Shown: piece after piece, positions 16,477 through 23,109 of the stretch
How positions within the stretch are numbered: position 1 is the first letter of the stretch
Layout of the letters: the number at the start of each line of letters is the position of its first letter
Source: an uncultured Bacteroidales bacterium
GTDB lineage: Bacteria; Bacteroidota; Bacteroidia; Bacteroidales; Bacteroidaceae
Length of the DNA: 33,492 nucleotides
Direction of reading: 5' to 3'
Assembly (NCBI GenBank): GCA_902779875.1
Contig: CACZCX010000016.1
Location: 1 to 33,492 of the forward strand
Notes under the pieces: model-generated
What the model was told of the DNA's origin: nothing
Seen by the model: only the letters and a program-made list of their open reading frames with translations
Databases searched by the model: none
Program-made: the position numbers and the translations under genes

Positions 16477-17043
16477 TCAATTAAACCCGATACGTTTTTG
16501 GGGTTCATCTTTTTTATTCTCCAAACGTGTAGCCAATTCACCAATTGCCAGATATAGATTGTCAATATCTTGCCTAACGTCCTCCGACAGGTCATTCATA
16601 GCTGTAAGATCTTCTTCGCGTTGTAGTTGAATCAAATCAACTTTCGCTTTTAGCTCTTTCAACTCAGCAGAAATAGTTGATGTCGTTAACAGGTATTCTC
16701 TAATCTGGACGAAAGCCCGCATTATAGCAATGTTAGCAGCAATGGCCACGTCACTTTTCAAAAGACCTGAAAGCATAGCTACACCTTGCTCCGTGAATGC
16801 AAAAGGAGGGTTAGAAACCCTTCTTCTTGATGTGGTCACAATTTGTGACCTCATATTTTGGACTTCTTCAATGGTTAACTGAAACATAAAATCCGGAGGA
16901 AATCTCCTGATATTGCGCTTTACTGCCTGGTTTAAAACTTTGGTTTCAACCTGGTACAATTTTGCAAGGTCAAAATCCAGCATTACTCTCTTTCCGCGAA
17001 TCTCATGTATCAGATTCTGGATAACAATCAAATCTTCACTCAT
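16477..17043 (-). CDS. ORF6N (KilA-N-like) domain DNA-binding protein
   Basis: 188 residues. The N-terminal ~90 residues match the ORF6N domain: IRGKRVMLDFDLAKLYQVET, RFPPDFMFQLT, PFAFTEQGVAMLSGLLKSD. This domain occurs in phage and bacterial DNA-binding proteins. The C-terminal part (~115-175) is a predicted coiled coil (ELKELKAKVDLIQLQREED). Such genes are often scattered as accessory or phage-derived genes in Bacteroidales. Its composition is AT-rich compared with the surrounding housekeeping genes. It has its own -7 element at 17069-17076. The cellular role is unknown. Confidence 0.88.
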   Translation of the reverse strand: MSEDLIVIQNLIHEIRGKRVMLDFDLAKLYQVETKVLNQAVKRNIRRFPPDFMFQLTIEEVQNMRSQIVTTSRRRVSNPPFAFTEQGVAMLSGLLKSDVAIAANIAIMRAFVQIREYLLTTSTISAELKELKAKVDLIQLQREEDLTAMNDLSEDVRQDIDNLYLAIGELATRLENKKDEPQKRIGFN

Positions 17044-17068
17044 GATATCATATGTTTTTCAGTTGGTA

Positions 17069-17076
17069 CAAATATA
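17069..17076 (-). promoter_or_regulatory. -7 promoter element for the ORF6N gene
   Basis: TATATTTG on the minus strand fits TAnnTTTG exactly and lies 25 bp upstream of the ATG at 17043. No good TTTG is present at the -33 distance, so this is supported only by the -7 box. Confidence 0.5.
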
Positions 17077-17097
17077 CTCTTTTATTACAATCTGTAA

Positions 17098-17781
17098 CTA
17101 CTTCTCTTCCCGTGACCAGGTGACGGCGCGGTTAATAAAATCCAGGAACGGCTTGGTGGTCTTGAACAGGGCCGATACGCGCTCAGCCAGGTTCGGCGCC
17201 AGGATGAAGTCGTCATCTGGCATGTAAGCGATGCAGAAACGTTTCAACCTGTAATAGTCCGAGTCGGGGGTATCGGTCGGGAATCCGGCGGGCACCTTCT
17301 TGAGTGCACCCTCGTAATCAAGCTCGAATCCGGGAGCAGCCTGAGCCAGGATCTTGCGGAATCCGCCGTCGCTCATCTCAATATCCTCACGCAGTATGGC
17401 CAGCACCTTGGGGTCGCACCAGTAATCACCTGCAGCCAGCATGTGGGTTCCCTCCCAGCTGTCCTTGGCCGATGCGCTCACCTGGAAATAGTATCCGCTG
17501 TAAGGAGACTTCTTGCCGCCCGGGCATATGTACACGCCCATATGGGTCTTGTACGGGGATTTATCGGCCGAGAACCTCACGTCGCGGTATATGCGGTAGG
17601 TTATGTCATTCAACTGCAAGTCACCTATAGCCGGGTCGAACTTGCGTATATCGGCCAGCAACTCCAGCGCAAAGGCATCGAACCGCTCCTTCACCCTCTT
17701 GTACTCCTCCTTATGCTCCATGAACCAGCCGCGTTCATTATTGCAGCTGAGACGCCTAAGAAAATCCAGTATCTCTTTCAT
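17098..17781 (-). CDS. DUF2461 (TIGR02453) family protein
   Basis: 227 residues from MKEILDFL; a GGAAAT sequence precedes this ATG, which lies four codons inside the longest frame (17793). Family hallmarks are LSCNNERGWFMEHKEEY near the N-terminus, ITYRIYRDVRFSADKSPYKT and YYFQVSASAKDSWEGTHM in the middle, and RLKRFCIAYMPDDDFI near the C-terminus. DUF2461 proteins are widespread in bacteria and some eukaryotes, and their function is not established. It is monocistronic here, and GC-rich like the core genes. Confidence 0.9.
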   Translation of the reverse strand: MKEILDFLRRLSCNNERGWFMEHKEEYKRVKERFDAFALELLADIRKFDPAIGDLQLNDITYRIYRDVRFSADKSPYKTHMGVYICPGGKKSPYSGYYFQVSASAKDSWEGTHMLAAGDYWCDPKVLAILREDIEMSDGGFRKILAQAAPGFELDYEGALKKVPAGFPTDTPDSDYYRLKRFCIAYMPDDDFILAPNLAERVSALFKTTKPFLDFINRAVTWSREEK

Positions 17782-17861
17782 ATGTATTTCCAATTAAGAC
17801 CATAAAAGTACACAAAAAGGAGCATCCAATTCCTTCCAATTCTCCAAAAACATTTATTTGT

Positions 17862-18025
17862 CCGGACGCTATAGCAGTCAGGATACGTTGTAGGTCCGAT
17901 TCCGTGTCATAGCGTCCGCAAAACGGCGGTGCAATCCATTTCATCGGACACTACAGCAGCCAGAATACACCGCAGCTCTGAATCCATGTCGTAGCGTCCG
18001 CGTGATTCCGTGTCGCAGTATCCGC
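17862..18025. repeat. Diverged 58-bp repeats in a gene-free stretch
   Basis: Within the spacer 17782-18099, segments 17862-17919 and 17944-18001 align without gaps over 58 bp with 44 identities by hand (82-bp period). The end of the unit occurs a third time as GATTCCGTGTCGCAGTATCC (18004-18023). Each copy has terminal inverted ends (GGACGCTAT/ATAGCGTCC in the first, GGACACTAC/GTAGCGTCC in the second). On the minus strand both copies could encode similar peptides (RYDTESDLQRILTAIAS versus RYDMDSELRCILAAVVS) but in different frames and without a credible full gene. The origin is unknown. No other gene is seen in this stretch. Confidence 0.65.
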
Positions 18026-18042
18026 GTGTCCGTGCTTTATAT

Positions 18043-18050
18043 TATCTTTG
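18043..18050 (+). promoter_or_regulatory. -7 promoter element for the FAD-dependent dehydrogenase
   Basis: TATCTTTG followed by CA, an exact TAnnTTTG, lies 49 bp upstream of the ATG at 18100 and directly after the repeats. It lies downstream of the ATG at 18010, which argues against that longer start. No TTTG is present at -33. Confidence 0.55.
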
Positions 18051-18099
18051 CATCCGGAAATCACCTTATGGAAGACTATTTCCCAACAGCGCAATACAT

Positions 18100-19689
18100 A
18101 TGGTAAAGGAGGTACAGTTAAGGGTAGAGCCACAGTTCGCTTATAACGAGCAGGCACTTAAGCAGACGGTGTCGCGCCAGTGCGCAGTCGATGTGCGCAC
18201 CATCACCGCCGTGCACACGCTTAAGCGCAGCATCGACGCCCGCCAGCGCACCATATTCGTAAATCTCACGCTCCGCGTTTTCATTAATGAGGAGCCGCCC
18301 AAGACCCAATACACCGCCATTGACTATTTCCCGGTCGATGACAAACCGACCGTGGTAGTGGTGGGAGCCGGCCCCGGCGGACTGTTCGCAGCGCTGCGCC
18401 TGATTGAGCTGGGTCTGCGCCCCATAGTGCTGGAGCGTGGCAAGAACGTACGCGAACGCAAGGTCGATATTGCCGCCATAACCCGCACGCACAAGGTCAA
18501 CCCCGAGTCCAACTACAGCTTTGGCGAGGGCGGTGCCGGAGCCTATTCTGACGGCAAGCTCTACACCCGAAGCAAGAAACGCGGCAACACCGACCGCATA
18601 CTGAATATATTCTGCCAGCATGGAGCCAGCGAGTCCATACTGTCCGATGCGCACCCCCACATAGGCACCGACCGACTGCCCCGTGTGATTGAGAACATAC
18701 GCGGCACCATACTGCGTTGCGGCGGTGAGGTGCATTTTGAGACCCTCATGACCGGTTTCATACTCGAGGGCAACAGGGTGATCGGAGTCGAGGCCGTACA
18801 CCAGGGCCGGGAGTGCCAATTCATGGGCCCCGTCATCATGGCCACCGGTCACAGCGCCCGTGACGTGTACCGCTACATGGCCGCACAGGGATTCAGCATC
18901 GAGGCCAAGGCACTGGCCGTAGGATGCCGTCTGGAACACCCCTCACAGCTTATCGACAGCATACAATACCATAACCGAGCAGGTCGCGGCAAGTATCTGC
19001 CCGCCGCCGAATACAGTTTCGTAACCCAGGTCGACGGCCGCGGCGTATACAGTTTCTGCATGTGTCCCGGCGGATTCGTGGTTCCGGCTGCATCGGGCCC
19101 CGAACAGATCGTGGTGAACGGCATGTCACCATCGGGCCGCAACTCACGCTGGAGCAACTCCGGCATGGTGGTCGAGACCCGCATCGAGGACGTAGCCAAG
19201 AATGACAGCGACCTCAAAGACCCGCTCCTGATGATGCGCTTCCAGGAGCAGCTGGAACGTGACTGCTGGCAGGCCGGCAACATGCGTCAGACCGCGCCCG
19301 CACAGCGAATGGCGGACTTTGTGAACGGCCGTCTGAGCTATGACCTGCCCGAGAGCTCCTACTCACCGGGACTCATATCATCGCCACTGCATTTCTGGAT
19401 GCCCGATTTCATAACCAGCCGACTCAAACAGGGATTCCTCCAGTTCGGCAGGAGCAGCCACGGCTTCCTGACCAACGATGCCGTGATGATTGCAGTCGAG
19501 ACCCGCACATCATCGCCCGTACGCATACCGCGTGACAGCGAGACCCTCCAGCACATCGGACTTCAAGGTCTGTTCCCCTGCGGCGAGGGTGCCGGATACG
19601 CCGGCGGCATAGTTTCATCGGCCATAGACGGCGAGCGTTGCGCCGACTCCGTAAAAACTTACACATTAGGGACGGTTCCTAATGTTTAA
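18100..19689 (+). CDS. FAD-dependent NAD(FAD)-utilizing dehydrogenase
   Basis: 529 residues from MVKEVQLRVEPQ, the usual N-terminus of the family; the longer frame from 18010 would begin before the promoter. A small N-terminal domain (1-95) is followed by a dinucleotide-binding Rossmann motif VVVVGAGPGGLFAALRLIELG (about 106-126). Further family features are NYSFGEGGAGAYSDGKLYTR, the central MATGHSARDVYRYM and the C-terminal FAD motif LFPCGEGAGYAGGI. The substrate is unknown. The last ten residues (TYTLGTVPNV) and the stop are encoded by the palindrome at 19654-19694, so the ancestral C-terminus was probably altered by that element. Confidence 0.92.
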   Translation: MVKEVQLRVEPQFAYNEQALKQTVSRQCAVDVRTITAVHTLKRSIDARQRTIFVNLTLRVFINEEPPKTQYTAIDYFPVDDKPTVVVVGAGPGGLFAALRLIELGLRPIVLERGKNVRERKVDIAAITRTHKVNPESNYSFGEGGAGAYSDGKLYTRSKKRGNTDRILNIFCQHGASESILSDAHPHIGTDRLPRVIENIRGTILRCGGEVHFETLMTGFILEGNRVIGVEAVHQGRECQFMGPVIMATGHSARDVYRYMAAQGFSIEAKALAVGCRLEHPSQLIDSIQYHNRAGRGKYLPAAEYSFVTQVDGRGVYSFCMCPGGFVVPAASGPEQIVVNGMSPSGRNSRWSNSGMVVETRIEDVAKNDSDLKDPLLMMRFQEQLERDCWQAGNMRQTAPAQRMADFVNGRLSYDLPESSYSPGLISSPLHFWMPDFITSRLKQGFLQFGRSSHGFLTNDAVMIAVETRTSSPVRIPRDSETLQHIGLQGLFPCGEGAGYAGGIVSSAIDGERCADSVKTYTLGTVPNV

Positions 19690-19694
19690 GTTTT
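19654..19694. repeat. REP-like palindrome overlapping a gene 3' end
   Basis: Inverted arms 19654-19670 and 19678-19694 pair at 16 of 17 positions around the loop GACGGTT; the core ACATTAGGGACGGTTCCTA reads from 19663. It contains the stop codon (19687-19689) of the upstream gene. The GGGACGGTTC core is shared with the elements at 3159 and 5577-5715, although the stem is different. The A-arm/T-arm ends would also permit it to work as a transcription terminator. Confidence 0.8.
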
Positions 19695-19760
19695 GCCACA
19701 AGTACAGCCCATTTAGCCACAAACACCTTAAAACGTACGCCACGCACGCGCGCGTAATCC

Positions 19761-19768
19761 TACTTTTG
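19761..19768 (+). promoter_or_regulatory. -7 promoter element for the SDR-ALDH operon
   Basis: TACTTTTG fits TAnnTTTG exactly and lies 23 bp upstream of the ATG at 19792. The alternative GTG start at 19768 overlaps this box, which supports the ATG as the true start. No TTTG is present at -33. Confidence 0.55.
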
Positions 19769-19791
19769 TGCCACAATTAACTCTAACAGAC

Positions 19792-20601
19792 ATGAATTTT
19801 AAGAACGCGAACGTGCTTATCACCGGTGGAGCATCGGGAATAGGCAGGATAATGGGTCGCATGGCCCTGGAGAAAGGAGCTGCAAGACTTATAATCTGGG
19901 ATATCAACGAGAATAACATAGAGCTGGTCAAGAACGAGCTCTCCGCCAAAGGCCAGGTGAGCGGTTACCGCGTGGATGTATCGGCCCGCGAGAATATAGA
20001 GCAGGCTTATGCCGATACCGTGAAGGAGTGCGGTCCCATCGACCTGCTCATACAGTGCGCCGGCATCGTGACCAGCAACGCCACTTTCGATAAGCTCACC
20101 TCCAGGGACATAGAGCGCACCATGATGATCAACGCCGTGGCTCCCATGAACGTAGCCCTGACCATGCTGCCCGATATGATCAAGCGCAACAGTGGTCACA
20201 TATGCAACATCGCATCGGCCGCCGGCATGCTCTCCATGCCCAAGATGAGCGTCTACTCAGCCAGCAAATGGAGCGTGATAGGCTGGTCCGACTCAGTCCG
20301 CATCGAGCTGGCCCAGATGAAGTCAAAGGTGAGATTCACCACCGTAGCCCCCTACTTCATCAACACCGGAATGTTTGACGGAGTAAACTCCAAGATATTC
20401 CCCATACTCGACCCCGAGCACACCGCTGCCAAGATCATACGCGCCATAGAGCGCAACCGCGACTTCCGCGGCATACCGTTCGGATTCCATTTCATAAGAT
20501 TCTGGCAGGCCGTACTTCCCGTATGCTTGTTTGATTTTGTTTTTGGCACTATCTTTGGAATCTACAGCACAATGGATCACTTTACAGGTCGCAAGAAATG
20601 A
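19792..20601 (+). CDS. Short-chain dehydrogenase/reductase
   Basis: 269 residues from MNFKNANVLITGG. Classical SDR motifs are present: cofactor loop TGGASGIG near residue 12, NNAG-equivalent IQCAGI, catalytic serine in HICNIASAAG, and the Tyr-Lys pair in VYSASKWSVIG. The acidic WDIN after the second strand suggests NAD(H) preference (inference). The hydrophobic C-terminus (FWQAVLPVCLFDFVFGTIFG) suggests membrane association, as in lipid- or retinol-type SDRs. It overlaps the aldehyde dehydrogenase start by 4 bp (ATGA), so the pair probably oxidises an alcohol to an acid, or runs in reverse; the substrate is unknown. Confidence 0.93.
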   Translation: MNFKNANVLITGGASGIGRIMGRMALEKGAARLIIWDINENNIELVKNELSAKGQVSGYRVDVSARENIEQAYADTVKECGPIDLLIQCAGIVTSNATFDKLTSRDIERTMMINAVAPMNVALTMLPDMIKRNSGHICNIASAAGMLSMPKMSVYSASKWSVIGWSDSVRIELAQMKSKVRFTTVAPYFINTGMFDGVNSKIFPILDPEHTAAKIIRAIERNRDFRGIPFGFHFIRFWQAVLPVCLFDFVFGTIFGIYSTMDHFTGRKK

Positions 20602-21995
20602 CTATAACAAACACCCCCGAGGAGAAAATCCGGGCAATCCTTGCCTCGCAGAAAGAGTATTTCGGCACCGGCGCCACCCTGCCGGTTAAGTTCCGCAAGG
20701 AGCAGCTCCGCAAACTGCTCACAGCAATAGACCGTTTCCAGTCGCGTCTAGCCGATGCCCTCTGGACCGATCTGCACAAATCCTACCAGGAGGCCTACCT
20801 GACTGAGATAGGCTTGGTAAGGAGAGAGATCAAGGACCATCTGAAAGGTGTAGGCCGATGGGCCCGATGCAAACGCAAACGCTCACCCCTGACCCTTTTC
20901 CCCTCCAGCTCATACATAGTAAGCGAACCCCTGGGACAGGCCCTCATAGTATCGCCCTGGAACTACCCCGTTCAGCTCCTGCTCAACCCGCTGGTAGGCG
21001 CCATCTCGGCAGGCTGCACCGCCATACTCAAGCCCTCACCCTACGTACCCAACGTATCGGCCGTACTTGAGGAACTCATCAGCTCCACATTCCCGGAGAG
21101 CTACATAGCCGTGGTTCAGGGTAACCGTGACGTGAACAAGGTGCTGTTCAGCAGCCGCTTTGACATGATATTCTTTACCGGCAGCCCCGACCTGGGCCGT
21201 AAGGTCATGGCAGCTGCCGCCGAGCATCTCACCCCCGTGGTGCTGGAGCTGGGAGGCAAGAGCCCCTGCATAATAGACAAGAGCGCCAACCTCAAAATAG
21301 CCGCCCGCCGCGTAGCCTGGGGCAAGACCCTCAACGCCGGCCAGACCTGCATAGCCCCCGACTACATCCTTATACATGAGGAGGTCAAGGAAGCATTCAT
21401 AAAGGAGTTTGCCGGTCAGGTGGAGTATCTGCACGGCAAGGAGATCAAGGAATCACAGCATTTTGTGCGTCTTGTATCGGACAAGGCGTTTGAGCGCGTA
21501 ACCGGCTACCTCAAGGACGGCGATATAGTATATGGCGGACGCACCGACAGCAAGGAGCGCTTTGTAGAGCCCACCTTACTTGATAATGTAAGGCCCGATG
21601 CCCCCGTCATGACCCAGGAGATATTCGGCCCCATATTCCCGCTCATAACCATCAGCCCCAAGGACGGGGAGTTCAAGGAGCAGGTGGCCAAGTTCATCAC
21701 CGAGCGCGAAAAGCCCCTGGCATTCTACTACTTTGGAAGCGAGAAAGACGGCTGGGACCTCATTAAGCGTACCTCATCGGGCGGCGGCTGTATCAATGAC
21801 ACCATCATGCATATAGCCAACAGCCATATCCCGTTCGGCGGCGTAGGCAACTCCGGCATGGGACATTATCACGGCAAGCTCAGCTTTGACGCGTTCACGC
21901 ACCAGCGTTCCATCGTCAAGGCTCCCACCTGGATAGACCTGCCGGTAAGGTACATGCCATATAAATTATTCGCCCTGATTAAGCGACTGATGTAA
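20598..21995 (+). CDS. Aldehyde dehydrogenase (class 3-like)
   Basis: 465 residues, typical for ALDH3-type enzymes that lack the longer N-terminus of other ALDHs. Visible motifs are VSPWNYPVQLLLNPLVGAIS (cofactor and substrate channel), ILKPSPYVPN, FFTGSPDLGRKVM, VLELGGKSPCIID with the general-base Glu, and NAGQTCIAPDYIL with the catalytic Cys. ALDH3 enzymes oxidise fatty or medium-chain aldehydes to acids with NAD(P). The C-terminal basic segment (LPVRYMPYKLFALIKRLM) might associate with membranes. Translational coupling with the SDR suggests consecutive steps on a hydrophobic substrate (inference). Confidence 0.94.
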   Translation: MTITNTPEEKIRAILASQKEYFGTGATLPVKFRKEQLRKLLTAIDRFQSRLADALWTDLHKSYQEAYLTEIGLVRREIKDHLKGVGRWARCKRKRSPLTLFPSSSYIVSEPLGQALIVSPWNYPVQLLLNPLVGAISAGCTAILKPSPYVPNVSAVLEELISSTFPESYIAVVQGNRDVNKVLFSSRFDMIFFTGSPDLGRKVMAAAAEHLTPVVLELGGKSPCIIDKSANLKIAARRVAWGKTLNAGQTCIAPDYILIHEEVKEAFIKEFAGQVEYLHGKEIKESQHFVRLVSDKAFERVTGYLKDGDIVYGGRTDSKERFVEPTLLDNVRPDAPVMTQEIFGPIFPLITISPKDGEFKEQVAKFITEREKPLAFYYFGSEKDGWDLIKRTSSGGGCINDTIMHIANSHIPFGGVGNSGMGHYHGKLSFDAFTHQRSIVKAPTWIDLPVRYMPYKLFALIKRLM

Positions 21996-22061
21996 ACCAG
22001 TAGAATAAATACACTAAGAAATTACCCTAAAGTAGCTATATTTTCTTTACTTTACATTTTC

Positions 22062-22093
22062 TTTGTTCGTTGTTTCGGCTCGGGATAACTTTG
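22062..22093 (+). promoter_or_regulatory. Bacteroidetes promoter for cysK
   Basis: TTTG (22062-22065) and TAACTTTG (22086-22093) are separated by 20 bp, matching TTTG-N19-21-TAnnTTTG, with CA following. It is 41 bp upstream of the ATG at 22135. The ATG at 22063 overlaps this promoter and is therefore not the start. The rest of the 21996-22134 spacer shows nothing clear. Confidence 0.8.
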
Positions 22094-22134
22094 CACCAGA
22101 AACCAGAAACAAACAACAAATAATATCAAAAACT

Positions 22135-23076
22135 ATGGCAATCTACAGCACAATCACTGAACTTATCGGTAAGACCCCTGAAGTCAGATTAAACAAATTC
22201 GCCTCAAACAGAGGTATCAAGGGAAACATCGTAGCCAAGGTAGAGTTCTTCAACCCCGGCGGATCAGTAAAGGACCGTATAGCTTTGGCCATGATTGAGG
22301 ACGCCGAGAAGAAAGGCATCCTTAAGCAGGGCGGCACCATCATCGAGCCCACATCGGGCAACACCGGCGTAGGTCTCTCACTCGTAGGTGCAGTAAAAGG
22401 ATACAAGGTTATCCTGACCATGCCCGACACCATGAGCATCGAGCGCCGCAAGCTGGCAGCAGCCTACGGAACCGAGATCGTGCTCACTCCCGGAGCCAAC
22501 GGCATGAAGGGAGCCATAGCAAAGGCAGAGGAACTGCGCGACTCCATACCCGGAGCAGTCATCCTGCAGCAGTTCAACAACCCCAGCAACCCCGAGAAAC
22601 ACTATAACACCACCGGTCCCGAGCTCGTGGCCGATGCCAAGGCAGCCGGAATCACTATCGATGCTTTCGTAGCAGGCGTAGGTACCGGCGGTACCCTGAG
22701 CGGCACAGGCAAGGCCATCAAGGAGGCTTTCCCCGGCGCCAAGGTGATAGCAGTGGAGCCTGCTTCATCGGCCGTACTGAGCGGAAACCCCAGCGGTCCC
22801 CACAAGATCCAGGGTATCGGTGCAGGATTTGTTCCCGGCAACTATGACAAGGAGGTAGTTGACGAAATCATCCCCGTACAGAATGAGGATGCTTTTGATG
22901 CAGCACGCGCCCTTGCCAAGGAGGAAGGCCTGCTGGTCGGTATCTCAAGCGGTGCCGCAGCATTCGCAGCCAGCCAGGTAGCATCACGTCCCGAGTTCGC
23001 CGGCAAGAACGTATTCGTCCTGCTGCCCGACACCGGTGAGCGCTACCTCTCAACCGCCCTCTTCTCAGCAGAGTGA
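22135..23076 (+). CDS. cysK: Cysteine synthase (O-acetylserine sulfhydrylase)
   Basis: 313 residues from MAIYSTITELIGKTP. It makes cysteine from O-acetylserine and sulfide using PLP. The PLP lysine lies in FFNPGGSVKDRIALAMI, the substrate loop in IIEPTSGNTGVGLSLVG, the phosphate-binding glycines in VAGVGTGGTLSGTGKAIKE, and the C-terminal serine in VGISSGAAAFAAS. The length is normal. The start is decided by the promoter at 22062-22093. The stop codon (23074-23076) lies inside a 41-bp palindrome shared with the convergent mrp gene. Confidence 0.96.
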   Translation: MAIYSTITELIGKTPEVRLNKFASNRGIKGNIVAKVEFFNPGGSVKDRIALAMIEDAEKKGILKQGGTIIEPTSGNTGVGLSLVGAVKGYKVILTMPDTMSIERRKLAAAYGTEIVLTPGANGMKGAIAKAEELRDSIPGAVILQQFNNPSNPEKHYNTTGPELVADAKAAGITIDAFVAGVGTGGTLSGTGKAIKEAFPGAKVIAVEPASSAVLSGNPSGPHKIQGIGAGFVPGNYDKEVVDEIIPVQNEDAFDAARALAKEEGLLVGISSGAAAFAASQVASRPEFAGKNVFVLLPDTGERYLSTALFSAE

Positions 23077-23109
23077 CGGATTGGGGCCTGGCCCCAATTC
23101 GTCACTCTG
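23069..23109. repeat. 41-bp palindrome between convergent cysK and mrp, containing both stop codons
   Basis: CAGAGTGACG (23069-23078) pairs with CGTCACTCTG (23100-23109), and ATTGGGGCC with GGCCCCAAT inside; 20 positions pair across a single central base, with one G-T mismatch. The TGA of cysK (23074-23076) and the TGA of mrp (minus, plus-strand 23102-23104) sit symmetrically in the stem, and both genes end in GAG TGA. It has no U-run, so it is not a classical terminator; a REP-like element or a bidirectional roadblock is likely. Confidence 0.9.

Noticed and set aside
17862-18025. CRISPR array or integron attC array
   Set aside because: The units are diverged, the spacing is irregular, there are too few copies, and no cas or integrase gene is present.
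17756-18157. Two small minus-strand ORFs (62 and 68 codons) in the 58-bp repeat region
   Set aside because: They are in different frames, have no ribosome-binding or promoter support, and overlap the DUF2461 start or the dehydrogenase. The similar peptides are reported as a repeat observation instead.
18118-18939. Long minus-strand ORF (273 codons) opposite the FAD dehydrogenase
   Set aside because: It is a shadow of a GC-rich, clearly coding gene on the plus strand; the translation shows no domain and is rich in His/Gly/Ala runs.
23069-23109. Classical rho-independent terminator between cysK and mrp
   Set aside because: The stem is strong but neither strand has a U-run after it; described as a REP-like palindrome instead.
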